Source: Calliopsis andreniformis
Lineage: Eukaryota; Arthropoda; Insecta; Hymenoptera; Andrenidae
Direction of reading: 5' to 3'
Assembly: GCF_051401765.1 (NCBI RefSeq)
Contig: NC_135064.1
Coordinates: 22,294,001-22,358,000, forward strand
Length of the DNA stretch: 64,000 nt
The translations under genes were made by a program, and so were the position numbers. The notes beneath the pieces are model-generated. The model saw only the letters and a program-made list of their open reading frames with translations. It did no database searches and was not told the DNA's origin. The first letter of the stretch is position 1, and each line of letters opens with the position of its first letter. Shown here piece by piece: positions 25,458-38,822 of this stretch.

Positions 25458-28400
25458 TTAGGGTACGAATACATTACTGTTATGAAAATTTTCTCATAGG
25501 TTGTTTCAATTTAAAAAATACAAATTTTTATATAGAATTATTAATAACTGTGTTTATATTTTATATCGAAATCTAATTTAAAGACAAAACTTTCGTATTT
25601 ATACGAAAAGTATTCAAAGTAACAGTTATGCTAAACTTACATAACTAACTCGCTCGAGTAAACCAGTAATTAACCAGTTATGATTAAATCCTTCATCAGT
25701 TATTCATTCCTCGGTTTTGCTATCACATGATTTCACACTAATTAGCGCTTCGATACACTGATGCAAATGCTAACTAAATTACTCATTCTGCAACATAGAC
25801 AGAACTCATCCAGCGAAATTACATTCCAGTAACAGCGTAAATTAACGTCTATTGAACAATCATCAATGGGATCGCATTATTCGTGATTCTTCTCTTGCTC
25901 GAGTCGATCGATTTCGATGTGTCGGATGATCGAACTTTGCGCAGATAATGTGCTTGAACGTTCTTCTTTTGCAATGCAGTGGATGATACGGTGATACCGT
26001 TATCGATATCAGGATCAGTGTACGGAATGTGAGGGACGTTAATGACTCCACTAACGCTAACTGCAGACAGCACACAGACAATGACGGGGATTGTGTAATT
26101 CGAATAGATTCTTGACGGACGCCGATTGAATTCGCGATTAATTCGCGCGATGAAAATGTTTGCGTACACGCAGAATGGTTCGCAAATCACATGAAAAGCA
26201 GCGCGCGCGTATCCACCCACCGCTTGCGCGAGAAAGCTGATACCGCGTGTAACCTGTGTCGTTTCCACGAGAAACTTTAAGCCTTGTCGACGGCTCTGTA
26301 TTAGTGCATACTGGGTGTATCGAGAGTTTATCGCCAGAGAAGTAGGTATAAATACTCAGTGAAACTTTCAGAAATTCTGAATTCGTATATTTATAAGTAT
26401 CGAATCTGTACAAAAATTAGAAATATTCATAACTTAAAAAATGAAAATGTATTGTATAATCTTTTTAGCTTCACTGAGTTGATAATCATACAATGCAATA
26501 ATTTTCCTTAGACTAGAAAACTCCAAACTAGTAACGAGCTAACAAAGTGTAATAGACAGGTCTCTGGTATTAGTTCATGTACCGATATCACAATTTTATC
26601 TTATCAAAGACAACGAGGAAAGAAAGTACTTACAAGAGTGATATTTTAAGAAACGATGGGGTTCAAGGTGAGCTTATAACGAAAAGATACTGCATCGCAG
26701 GGTACTTGCCCCTATTTTTGTACCTGCACCTAATTCTATACTTTCAGATTAAAATCATTAATAAAAAAAAACTCTTATGCATAAACTAAGGAATTATCTT
26801 TTATCTATTAACATGTAAAACTAAAAAAAGAGTATTACACTTTTAATAAAAATTTTTTTTTAAAAACGATCGTAAACTGAAGACGCAAAAATAGCTACGT
26901 GCACAAAAATACAGACAAGTGCCCTTTAAGCTATCTTAAACCCAAAGAACCTTGAATTATTAACCCTAATAATGACTCTAATAGTACTCTGCTTGAAATT
27001 ACCAAATTGCATAAATAGTACAGCGACTAAACCTAGATACACCTAGTGTGTACCTGTGCAACGTGAACCCCGTGTGGTCGACTTGTACCACTCGGACGCC
27101 ATTCTCTGCGTTCTATTCACAGATATGTAGTAGGAAGCGTTTCTGTCATGTCAATGGTGTATCTTGTCCCTATCGAAGTTGTGCAAAGTTCAGCATCGTG
27201 GCGATGTAACTTAACCGCAATCTGTATAGCAACGATGGATCTCGCATTCGTGGGATTTTTGTTGCGGCTCCAACCGCCATCGAAAGACATTTCGATCGTT
27301 GCATTCCCCTCGATTTTGCCAGAGGTTTCGCATTTTCAATCGCAACCGTGTCTTCTACGAAATCGATCGGAATATTCAACTGTATTAGGTAATCGTGACC
27401 TGTTTTAAGAATTAGAAAATTAAAATCAAAATTAAAAATGTTCTCTTGATACAATTTTGGTTTGGTTTATGGAAATGCAGTTTCTTTTATCATGAGAAAA
27501 ATTAATAAAAATTTTCGTGATAGAAAATTTCTAGAATATTCTACAAATTTACACAGAACAAATAGTTAATAGAATTAGTATCTAAAAGGAACTTGAGTCC
27601 AAGATATTTCGAAGATATATTCAATCTAGCAACTTCCTAATTCTAAAAAATGAGGTCAATACCAAGTCTTCTAGATTTCTTCCTGTGGTTATCTAACAAG
27701 TTCGATTTATTGGAAGTTTCTTGTCTCAAAAAGCTTGGAGCTGTCCCAATTTCGTTGAGTCATGTGGTCAAATGACGTACAAATATTTATACCCTAAATT
27801 ATTCTAACACTTAATACTTATTTAATTCCTCTCTTTAGATAATAAAACGAAGAGAAAATTGTGATCGGTTGAGCGTAATGACCGTAATCGAATCGTTCGA
27901 TTTCGATTACGTTCGATTTCGCCGAGAGGCGAAATAAATAGAAACGGTCGAAAAAGTACGTTCACAATTTCACGACGTTGAGAGTTAATGCCGAAGACAG
28001 CGTTGCCTAAGGAGACGTAATCGCGCCATTTTCGTAACTGCATTATTACGAAGATAGGTATAGACACCTATCCGTTGTGCAAGCGGCCCGCGAGGTTATT
28101 CGTTACGTCGCCGAACTCGGAGCAAATAATTATTCCTCGGGCTGCTTTCCACTCGTGCACATCTATGCACGTATGTACGAATGATAACGACGAAAAAAAC
28201 ATTCCAAGCTATCGTTTATGTAACCACCTCCGATGTCCCCCTAATCGTGCGTGGAATTCGACGCGTAACACACTCCTATTTATGATTTTTCTGTCGATAC
28301 TTAAAATGTACCGCTTACTGCTTGCCGTCATTCTACTTATTTTGATTTTATAGTGTTGTGATTAGCTAGAGAGGTATTTAATAAAGTCTTAAAAGAAAAT

Positions 28401-28490
28401 TTAGAGTCAAGGAGAGAGTGATAGAAAATTTAGGAAATATGGAAGAAATTGGCAGTTATGAGTTTGTATATTTTAATGAGGCTATATATA
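25458..28490. other. non-coding DNA
   Basis: Islets at about 25850-26300, 27060-27400 and 27850-28330; TTACATAA at 25637 and TTATGTAA at 28216. No gene recognised. Confidence 0.5.
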
Positions 28491-28638
28491 ATTTTTCAAA
28501 ATTTAAATATTGAAGAGTTCGAAAATTCAAAAATTCAAAAGTTTGAAAATTTGAAAATTTGAATATTTCGAAATTTGAAAGTTTGAATATTTCGAAATAT
28601 AAATATTTAAAAAGTTACAAACTCAAATATTTGAATGC
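28491..28638. repeat. low-complexity tract of TTTGAAAAT words
   Basis: A degenerate 8-10-bp repeat of GAAAATTTGAAAATTTG type containing TTCGAAA palindromes. The same word type recurs at 40290 and 56982. Confidence 0.6.
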
Positions 28639-28999
28639 TTGAGAATAGAACACGGTGAAACAATTTCTTTATTTTGTTTGCTGAACTTATAATACCGTGG
28701 AACTAAAAGAATGAAATAAATATGAATATCGAGTTTGTCACGAGAATAATTAAATTATGTAATTAAAAATGCACATTGGTAAAAAGAACTCATTTCTGCC
28801 ATGCTTATTGAAGAATGGAAAGATTAATACCCTGAAAAATTGGAAAATATTTACCTACGTTTGTTATGCTCGCGAGAGAACAGGATCGTTCTGAGAAGCA
28901 AATACCGAATAAGAAACCAAAGAAAAAGTGAAGATCAAAGCATTCCTCTTGCTGAAATCACGGTGATCTAAGTTTATTTCTTCACTTTTGGAAAACATG

Positions 29000-29052
29000 T
29001 TACATAACTGTTATTACGTAACAGTTATAATACAATCTATGGCATTACATAA
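29000..29052. promoter_or_regulatory. triple TTAYRTAA cluster with a perfect dyad
   Basis: TTACATAA (29000), TTACGTAA (29014) and TTACATAA (29045) lie within 53 bp. The middle site overlaps a perfect 10-bp inverted repeat, ATAACTGTTA (29004-29013) and TAACAGTTAT (29019-29028), separated by TTACG. It is the densest cluster in the window. Confidence 0.4.
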
Positions 29053-30829
29053 ATAATGTGTTTAATGAACGAAAGAACGTGGTCGAGGTAGTCACGGATG
29101 CTGGAGCAAGGGGATCGCGAGCGTTTGGAGAATTTTTGGTCAGAAATCATGAATACGACGAGCGCGCCCAGCATCTTGGCACCGAAAGTCGTAAGATGAA
29201 CGATGGCATCTTTAGTGGACTATTGAACGCGAATATTCTCATTGTTCCGAGGGAACTGTGACATACATAATTTGTTATACGTATATAGATACGGTGATCG
29301 TAATATGTACTTCTTGCAAATGAGCAGGGACGACATCGATGGATAGCAATCAGCTGAAACATGTTAAACGTGAATTTTAAATTCACAATTCAAATTGCGT
29401 ATGATTGAAAACCAAAAACTTTTAGAAAATTTACGATTTTAAATACGTCAGTAACTTTCAAGATTTACTATTATTCTGTATTATCTAGATGATCAAAATA
29501 TTCGAGATCTTTAGAATTCCTTAGGGCTTCGATAACTCTGCTTTGAATTAAGATTCAAAGGAATTTCATCCATCGTGAAAAAATTTCTTCACAAGTCTGT
29601 TATTATTAAAAAATTCGTAGTGGAAAAAGTGAAGAGTGAAGAAATAATAAAATACGTACCTCTAAAAAATTTACAAATTTATGTTTTTAAATTGACCCCT
29701 GAGCTCATTAATCTCTGACGTAGGTCTAGAATACATACAATGTTAAAACTATCTAACAATTTAATATGTAACAAGTATTTATGATTTTGATAATGACACT
29801 TTGATATGCATAGTCAATGTTTGAATATCGGAATAAATATTTACGATGTAATTATAATTAATATAAACCTCAGTGTTACGAAATTGTATTTACTCAACGA
29901 CGCGGCTTCTTTTCATCCTATTCTTAGAATCACAGTCCGCTACACGTATGTCGTGTACATACTCAAAATTTATAAGCTTCCTGAATTTTTTTTACCACAG
30001 AATAATAAGAGAGCATTACGCAATCCATTTCTTTGGACAACGTTATTCAATGTCAGCAAACAGTCAAAGAATTAAACGGGTAACAAGATATCCATTAATC
30101 AGACAACCTTTGCATAATACTAGAACAACTCTGTAACATTTGTTTTATGCTTCGATCGAAATTAACCCTTATATAAGAAAACTATAATATCCATTAGCGC
30201 ATTTCTTCCACCAACTAAGTAGGTACCATTTTTCTCCATTCCCATTGCAACAGAAAATGCTCATTTATTAAACAAAAAATTAGACAAACTTCCCTCTTAG
30301 AAGAAAGAAAAATATAGAGAGTATAGAGAAAACATTTCCCTGTTTCAACCTACATTTTTTCAGAATAATTTCTGCGAGATCAGTCCTACCAACTTTATTA
30401 AAATTAAATTTGTGGAATACTGGTATGTGTATGTACACACGTATAAACATACCGATTCAATTAATTCTGACAGTTGAATCTGTCACCCTGACAGTTTTTT
30501 GACCGAGTCAAACCACCCTGTTGATCTTGCATCAATTTTTCTCAGAAAAAAACTGCATATACTCCCCCTATAGCTGTCTTCAAATAACAGAATACAGTAA
30601 ATGATCAAATTTACAATTAGCAGTATTTAAAGAAAGAAAAAAGGCAGGCTCTAAAATTGTACAAAAATATGAAAATACGAACATGTAATAATAACCGATG
30701 GCCTCATTTTTTCAAAGATACGATTAACTATTTCCTCTATGAGTCACATAACGAACATTGCCAAACGTGATTTAAATTCCCACTTTCATAATTGCATATG
30801 CAACTTGCCCCCTCTATAATGCCAATTCC
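29053..30829. other. AT-rich non-coding DNA
   Basis: I see no gene, repeat or clear signal beyond AT-rich sequence and the islet edge near 30830. Confidence 0.5.
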
Positions 30830-31500
30830 TCGAGAGATCTCGAAAAAATGGAAGTCGTCAGGTCCAGGTCCTCGCGTAACGCTGCGTGTTTCACAAAACC
30901 GGCGGGAAAAAGAAGAAAGAGGATTCCGTTTAACACAATCTCCGGTTACATAAACCGTGCTCTGATTCTCTGAGAGGCACGGACCGACGGGCGGCGACTA
31001 TGAGCTAGCGCGGCATATCGCGTCCCTAGTTACGTGTACGTGGCTCACTCACGTGCGTGAGGCGCACGCGTGCGGCTAAGTCGTGTTATGTAAAGTTCAA
31101 GCCAGTCTTGAGCATTGGCGCGCACGTGGTCGGCCAGGGAAACGGCGATCGGCGTGCGCCGCCAGCACGTGTTTAACCCCGGGCGAAGGAGGCGCGAATT
31201 TTCCGACGCTTATCGCCTGGGCCCAGGGAATCCGAGTCATCCGCGGAAGCAAACCGCTGCCAACGACGCGGAGGACCGCGCACGCCCGCCAGAGACGCGT
31301 ATTTTTCTCGCGGGGAAAATATCTCCCCCCTCGATCGAACAGCGACGTTGATTCAGAGTGTTTTTTCAGAGCTGTTATTTCTGTGGCTGTGGAGCAGAAT
31401 AATGCGCAACTGCCTCGATACGAGGGAACTTTTCACCTTTGGATAGAAGGGTGTCGCTACCCCCGCAGCTTTGATTGGAGTTTGCCGCGGCGATGATAGG
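30830..31500. promoter_or_regulatory. orphan CpG island, possible promoter
   Basis: The most CpG-dense stretch outside the LONRF promoter. It contains TTACATAA (30946), TTATGTAA (31086) and several CACGTG E-boxes (about 31049, 31124, 31170). A 137-residue frame at 31083-31496 begins with GTG, not ATG, and shows no domain. It may be the promoter of a gene or transcript I cannot see, or an enhancer. Confidence 0.4.
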
Positions 31501-33663
31501 TGCAGGTAATCAATTTCGCTCGACGTGGTCATGGAAGCACCTTTGTAATAGGAGATTAATTAGGGTATTTTTCTTTTAGTCTAGGATGCCTGTGGTCCTT
31601 GGGTTTGCGAATTAAATGGCTAAGTTTGTCTTTTGTTTTTCTGGCTTAGTCAATTTATTTACTTACGTCTCTCGATTTATGTATGGCTTTAGGGGGACGA
31701 GAGATATGGACTGTTTGTTTTGGAAGTGTGTGAGAATATTTTTGGAAAATACTGAGGAAACTGGAAATTTATGTTTTGTAATGGGAGCTATTGAGGATTC
31801 CCGAAACGCCATGGATTGATTATAGTCTAGTATGTCTAATTTTATTGAATATGGTCTGGAGAAGAGGACCAGAGTCCTTAAGAGTCCTGAAGGATTGTTC
31901 AGTCTGCAATCAACTTTTAGTTAGACCGACAAAATTGTAAGGAAAAGGAAATGCAGTGATGAGAAAAATATGTAGGAACAGTCATAAATGATAATTTATA
32001 ACAAAGCTTTTGTGATGAACCAGACAGGAAGAAGAAATTTCTATGAAACTGTTACTAAAGTCAATATAGTGAAAGTTTAATTATCAGATTATGGATTAAT
32101 GGGAAAATTGATTGGTGGACCATCAATTAATAAAAGCATTGTTCAGATGGAAGCTGAAATAAATTAGAGAACATAAAATCCGAGAAAAGTAATAATGAAA
32201 ATTGACTGAATTACCGGCTTACTGGATTAGCCAGATATCGTTTGCTACGATTAGTAGTTCAAGTAACCGAGGTGTTGTTACTCAGATAAGTTGTAGTGTA
32301 GTGTTACGTTGGTATTGACGCTTGGTAACAGCAATAGTAGCATTTATATTATGAGAGAATACGTATTGATAGAGCGGCGCGTTTCGGTGCATATCAGCGT
32401 TCACGATTCGATATAAACGAATCTGTGTAAACAGTAACCGATTATATAATGATGAATCAATTAACACAGATTACCACACGACGTCGTACAGTATCTATTT
32501 ACAATGTGACTTTCCACGTAATCGCGATATACACTTTTCAATACATGTTCTAGGAATGATCTCGAGAATACTGTAAGCCACACAAACGGATAATAAACAA
32601 TCAGTTATCGTTTCGACAAATCGGAACCTGAAGATCATGCTTCTTATTTACGTGCTATACGTATTGCATAAATATTTATCGGAGTCATTAGACGTCTATA
32701 AAAGCGTAATTTGGTTGCGTATAAAAGCAAATATTAACGATCCAATACGAGATTGAGTGGCGACCAACAAAAACTGATACTCTTATATAAGAGATCATTC
32801 GCGAAATTAACATCGACGTTTCTGGTTATTTGGCTGCGCGATAATTGTACACTGTAGATAACGCTGTGAAGGTTTGATTACGATGCATGAATTATTAAAT
32901 ATTATAGGGGAATGCTATTGGAGGTCTTCATGTTGTTCCAATTAATTGAATTTTAATATAACTTGTGTTATAAGCTCTTTGAACATTACGCGAAAGGAAA
33001 TGTTCCTACTGCTTCAAACTAATTTGCTTCTGACATTGACTTCGCCTTTATACGTACACAGACTTTTACAGTTCGATGTAGCGTTAAGCAAAATTCTCGA
33101 GACGCACAAGATCCTACAGAAATATCATCCGAGCGCAACTTATAATTAGACAGTCCGACTGTTTCGTAAACAGTGTTCGCATCCTTGATAATTAATTATT
33201 TGGCCAGCGAAAGTTGCACACGTTCTTTGGCGTCAAACTTCGCGATTTTTTACGTTTTTGAACTTGTGACAATTATGAATCATATAACAATTCTTGTGAC
33301 GTTAAACAGTTAATGCTACTCGATTTTTCATATTCCTCTATTATCGTTGTTTTTTATTATAGCACAGAGAAGAAGAGTAGAATACTTGCTTGAATATGAT
33401 CAAAATTTCGGAATGGTCAGAGCCTCGCGAGACATCACGCCCCTGAGCAGAGCGCTCAATATTCATACGTAACCGTTGTTACGTCACAGCATTAACTGCG
33501 TTTTCAGGAAAATACATTCCGTCTAGTATTAAGCGATTAGAAACATGCGTGTCGTCACGTATGCTCATCAGTTAGTAATTCCTAGAATATTTGAGCGTTA
33601 TTTCTTTCCTCTTGTTTAAAGGATGATAATGGAATTAGAAGAAAATTGAAAATTGCTACTGAA
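31501..33663. other. AT-rich non-coding DNA
   Basis: Two TATAAAAG boxes lie 23 bp apart (32697 and 32720) without a matching initiator. Nothing else recognised; notably no TTAYRTAA site in this stretch. Confidence 0.5.
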
Positions 33664-34240
33664 ATGCATTTTTTTATTCTTCTATCTTCTATTTAGCTAC
33701 TTATAATACTGATTCTTATGGATATATGTATTTCTTTTCTTGTTTGTTGTCCCATATTCTCGACCACTTGTTTCCTCTGTTACGTGACGACTTGATATCC
33801 ATTTATTCGTTTACGTTTATACTTCTACTTGTCTCCTTTTCATTTACTCTTGCTCTCTTCTACTTGATTAGTCTTCTACTTCGTTCATGATCTCATCTTC
33901 TGTTCTATTTAGCCAGTATTCTATATTTCTTCTCGCTTAATTTTTTTTACTCGTCTGCTGACTTGTGCTTCTACTAATTCATTATTTTGAGTGTTTACTT
34001 CATACTAATTATCTATTAACTTATTTATTTTTTTACTTTCTTATACTTTACTCATTCATTCATAAAACCTACTACATTTACTTGCATGTCTGTAGTCATT
34101 GAATTATCTATTTTTCCACTCACCCACTCATCTCATTCATCTACATTATTCTACGTCATTTTACGTAATCCTATTCATCTTACCTTATAGTGCCCCTACC
34201 TCATTCAAATTCATTCTACCTTCTTCCACTTTTAGTAACA
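33664..34240. repeat. long pyrimidine-rich, strand-asymmetric domain
   Basis: About 580 bp in which the + strand is dominated by T and C with few G. Words such as TTCTACTT, ATTCATTC and TCATCT recur without a fixed period. A TTACGTAA (34161) lies within it. No ORF of substance. Confidence 0.55.
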
Positions 34241-34289
34241 AAGACATTGATCAGAACTTCCCCACGTGCCGTGGAAAAAAACACTAAAA

Positions 34290-34316
34290 GTCCTTCTCTG
34301 GCTCTGAGGTACAAAA
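34290..34316. mobile_element. solo terminal repeat of MITE family A
   Basis: GTCCTTCTCTGGCTCTGAGG followed by TACAAA matches the right end of the family found at 3574 and 25209. I see no convincing partner end within 400 bp, so this looks like a truncated copy. Confidence 0.4.
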
Positions 34317-34502
34317 ATAAAAAAATATTGGTACGTCGTGAACTTTCAATAACGTGCAAGTGTCCAAATACTTATTCACAATAGTGTCCTTAGGTATGTC
34401 ACTTAAACACTAGAAATAAATGGTATGTACCTCCAAAGCCCCGAGCCACGTGTTTAATTCGAAGCAGACCAGTATCGCGGATTTCGATCAGCCGCGACAC
34501 AA

Positions 34503-34540
34503 TTATGTAAGGCGTGAATTCTATCTAAAATATTACATAA
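34503..34540. promoter_or_regulatory. paired TTATGTAA and TTACATAA sites
   Basis: Two reverse-complementary octamers, TTATGTAA (34503) and TTACATAA (34533), are 30 bp apart centre to centre, about three helical turns, at the start of a CpG-richer islet. Confidence 0.3.
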
Positions 34541-37500
34541 GCCGAATGCTGATTTTACGGGCCGACTGTGGCGATCGGTGCTCCTAGCAAAACGAATTGT
34601 TCACCGCGCCGAGAATAAAACTTCATGGCGTCGCGTCGCGTCACCTCAATTACGCCTGAAAGCTCTTGTACAGAGAGCTTAGACGCAAGAAATTCTATCA
34701 CAGCATCTCGTAAACCCTGCTCGTTGTTGCTCTGTTAATACCCTTGGCTGTTCATCGTATGCATACATCCGTGGTTGTAAGACAAAACGACCTAAGTCAT
34801 ATGTTTTTGCTTTCGAGATGATGGCGTTTAATGTTATCATCTTCAGCACTGTCTCATGGACGTGTGTCTTCTTAAACCCTTATTTTTAGGTGAACAAAAC
34901 TCTGGTAATTTTTTTACCCTTTTTATTGCTGAAAATGTAGATTCTATATTCTAGATGTCAATTAAGACTTTAACTCGAATTTTTTGAAACTGTGACGTAG
35001 GTCGTTCTGTCTTGCAAGCGCAGACGTATCCTCTGTGGTTATCGAAAGATTATCCCCGCGTTGGATCGTGACGTTTTATCGTCGACGAATCGATCGACGT
35101 CGCTCTTTGCATGAGTCGCTAAATCACTCGCGATTTTCCTCGAATGACGACGGGAAAAACGAGCACCAATACGTCACGCAACGATAATGCGTGTTATATA
35201 GTCGTTGAACTTGCCGCGTCATCACGATTTCCCGATATCGTTAGCGTTTTCTGCTTGCTCCTTTGATACCCTATTCCACGAGCTAGTGGGCGTTTCGCTG
35301 AATCCGCGGGAAATTTGTTTATAGGAGTGTGACTGTGGTGAAGTTAGTAATTCCGTGAATTAGTTGTTAATGAGTGTTGTTTTGTAAACTGTTTGGTAAG
35401 GATGATTCATTAGCCGCCGATATGTATGTCCTTAGAATAATTGGACTTAGTCATTACGTATGCTAACAGTATTCTTGGAAACATTTCTATTTACATACTT
35501 ACACTCATTGTCAGTTTCTTTTCTAGAGAAAATACTTCATTATCTTGAATGCATTTCTGTATTGCATTTCGAAAGAAGGATGTTAATTTTAAGACAGAAA
35601 GACTGTGATTAAAACCTATCGATATTACAGGTGTTTAAAATGAATAAGAATGTAAATTGAAATGTAGAAACGAGATATGGCACTTTAATATTTACATGAG
35701 AACAATAATAATAAGATTATATGACGCAGAGTCTACCAGACTCCCTATCAGTAGTTGAACGTTAATTTTAGCTGTTATAAGTTCTGTTATTTAGTTTAAT
35801 AATCATGCAGTTTTTCTTCAATATATTCTTCATTTATAAGAGATTATGAGGCTTCTGAGTAGAGTTGAAATAACATTAGCGAAACGTAGAAATCTAAGCA
35901 AACTATGACACGTAAGAGGAGGTGACGAAACGGTGAACAGAAGAAGAAATAATCATCAATAACGGTTAAGTGAAATCGGTGTGTAGGAACGTGACATCAG
36001 CGAGGCGTCTAATTCTACCGTCGGAACATCGTATCTGGTTGCCAGCGATTTCATAGCGGATGGCTTTCCATGGTTGATCTAATAAGGTCCCCTCGTGATA
36101 GATCGGTCGGCGGAGGAGACTTTTATGTAACGCCTCCAAATATAGTCCTCCAGCGACGAGCGTTTCTAGCCACATTTTTGCCAAGTGTCGCAACCTCGTC
36201 CCGAAAGTCTTCGCCTCGCTCGAGATACACGCACTCTCATCTAGCGACGGCCATTCCAATCTCTAGCTTCAAATTTTCGAACAATTCGACGACAGCAATT
36301 TTGAATAATTCTACAAAGTTCTGAAAACCTTGAATAAAGTTTCCCTAGTTGAAAATTTTGGATATTTAAGATCTTTCTGTAAAAGTGTTGTAATAGATAT
36401 ACTTACTTCTAAGTAGGAAAATTAAAGAAAAAATTATGTCTAAACTGTACTAAATAGGAGATTTTTTCTGAACAGATAACGAAAATGAAAATAGTTTTTT
36501 TATTGTATATTCTCTCACACATATATTCTAATAATTATATTCCTAATTATAGATATTTTCTCCCCTAGAGATAGGAATTTCTAAAACTACTTAAAGGTCA
36601 GTGAAGTACTGATAATAAGTACCTATGCAGTGATACAGAGACTACAGTAATGTATATTCTTCTACAAAAACAAAATACTACATTTCAACACTAATTAACG
36701 TTGTACTGAGAAGAAGCGATTCAAAGTGTCTTGCGCCCATCACTACTATCATCCCGTGTGAAACGCCGACGACGAATCTAGTTTCCTGCCATTAGAGGGT
36801 ATTCCATAAATCGCGAAACTATCGAGCTGCAGTGTAAGGTAAAATTGCGAAATCCAATAGGTCGCGCAAATGCTCCAACTCCAGCGTTTCGCGCGTGTTA
36901 TGTCAGAGGGTCGATTCTCAGAGAAAAATGCTGCAAGAAAATTGTTCGCTCAAGGGACCACTCCTAATTAAACAAATACTGGTATCGCAATCGTGGTGCT
37001 GTTATTTTTACGCGGTTTGTCGCTGCGATTGAGCTTGCCGCTTGAAAGAAAAATTTAAGCGTGGGATAGCGAATAATGCAATTATTTATTCTATAATAAT
37101 GTCATCTGGGGGTAACAAAATGAAAAGATTTATTGCTCCAATTAATATCGTTTGGCTTTAAGAAAATCCGTACTTTAGTGATCTTACACTCCTCAGGGTA
37201 ACAATGAGTTACTTTACTGTTAACTGAACGTAATTGCAAAATAAAAAATATTTCAGAAGCCTGCATCAGAAATTCGTAAACATCCACTAATAAAATACAC
37301 TGAAATCTCATCTGTACACCACTTCAGGAGATAATAGAATCTTCCTTGATAACGATTCTTAAAACACGATTCACTTGCTTGGAAATGATAGATACTGAAC
37401 ACAACAGATGCAAAATAAGAAGAAGAACAACATTGCGTAAAACACAATTACTACAAAAATCTCAATCCATTACAGTACTCAGACTTTACTCCACTCACCT

Positions 37501-37921
37501 ATTAGGTAAAACATGCCATGTAAGCACTCTAAATTCAAACACAAAAAAAAGTAAAAAAAAAAACATCGTATGGATACAAAATAAATAAATAAATCTAAAA
37601 TCATTATCAGTGGGAAATTTCAGCAGCCATTAGATACCATTTTTTCAAGGCGGTCAGAGTATTTTTTTCCAAGCCTCTCAGCGCGAGCAGCAGCCGCGAA
37701 AGCGAGCAAGTAAAATCGAGTGACGTAACAGTAGATTCATTCTCGCGCGTCTGTCATCTACAAACATGAACCACGGTTTCTGGCAGAAGAGATACATTTC
37801 TCCCTCAAGGTGACCCTTGTCACATAATAAAATTCGTCCTCCTTCTACAACGGCGTGAAAAGAAGCTAGTGGCTCGGACTCGCTAACATGCGCGCGCGGG
37901 TGTCTACCGTGCGTAAACCAT

Positions 37922-38017
37922 TTACGTAACGCCAAGATACGCCGTATTTCGATGATTAACAATTTGTTTTGCGATCGGCAAAGGTGACTCTTTGTACGAC
38001 ACAAATACCTTACGTAA
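37922..38017. promoter_or_regulatory. two TTACGTAA sites 88 bp apart
   Basis: TTACGTAA at 37922 and 38010, the closest pair of perfect octamers in the window, within the CpG-rich islet 37680-38180. Confidence 0.35.
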
Positions 38018-38808
38018 GCCGCCAGATAAATGCGTATATGCAAACGGAGATTAAGCATTCGGTTTTTCGAAGTTTTGCGCCTCCTTGCAGCTGGCCACCA
38101 GTCCTTCATCTTGTGACCAGACACTCGCTGTAGTTCGTTCCTTGAGAAACTCAGTGATCGTGGATTCGCGATTGTAACATGATCGGCGAAACAGGAAGAG
38201 AGTCTATTTTCTGAGATGGAGGTTAGATACCCTTTGCATTAGAAATTTCGTTTTTGAGGAATTTATTGACAAGTTTGCAGTGTTAAAGTTGGAGCTTTTA
38301 GGTATTTCTTAGGGTGAGTTTCTGTTCTTCCAACTGAAACTTTTAAATTACAGATACACCATTTCTTAGTTATTTCTAGTATAGGTATTAATGTAGTACC
38401 TCCCGAAACTGTATAATTTTCGCTTAAAATATTCTTTCACATCACTAATTAATTAAAAATGGACATCCTGTGCATCTACACTGATCATTTAGATTATATT
38501 ACGTGTTTAAATGCCAACATGTCCATTGAATACTTGAAAAGTGTTTACTTAGACCTCGAACATAACAGTGACAAGGAAAACTGCAAGCATGCAGTAATCG
38601 TGTCCATTTCACTTTCATTCATTTATCAAGCAAACGCTATCAATAGTCTTTTACGTGCAATAAGACAAGCTGTATTTATCCAATTAAAACAAGGTTTTAT
38701 TTTACAATCTTCTTATACTTGTCAATGATCTCATATTTTTTTCGACCAGATTCCAAGTTCGTAATTTTATTCAATCACGAGGCTATTAGAGAAACTCAGC
38801 ACACTTGA

Positions 38809-38822
38809 ATATATATATATAT
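38809..38822. repeat. short AT dinucleotide microsatellite
   Basis: About seven AT units following TTGA; likely length-polymorphic. Confidence 0.6.

Noticed and set aside
25849..26268. 139-codon minus-strand frame with a hydrophobic segment
   Set aside because: Begins at GTG, not ATG; no family resemblance.
26347..26365. TATAAATA followed by TCAGTG
   Set aside because: Spacing is only about 10 bp, too short for a TATA/initiator pair.
28633..28660. Sequence resembling the 3' part of miR-137 (GCTTGAGAATA)
   Set aside because: The seed region does not match and no hairpin partner is present.
31083..31496. 137-codon frame in the orphan CpG island
   Set aside because: Begins at GTG; composition-driven.
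32697..32727. Two TATAAAAG boxes close together
   Set aside because: No initiator at 28-34 bp and no splice or coding signal downstream.
37678..38109. 143-codon ATG open frame on the minus strand with a good start context
   Set aside because: No domain, unlikely composition (runs of Arg/Leu/Cys) and it overlaps a CpG-rich islet with two TTACGTAA sites, where stops are rare by composition.
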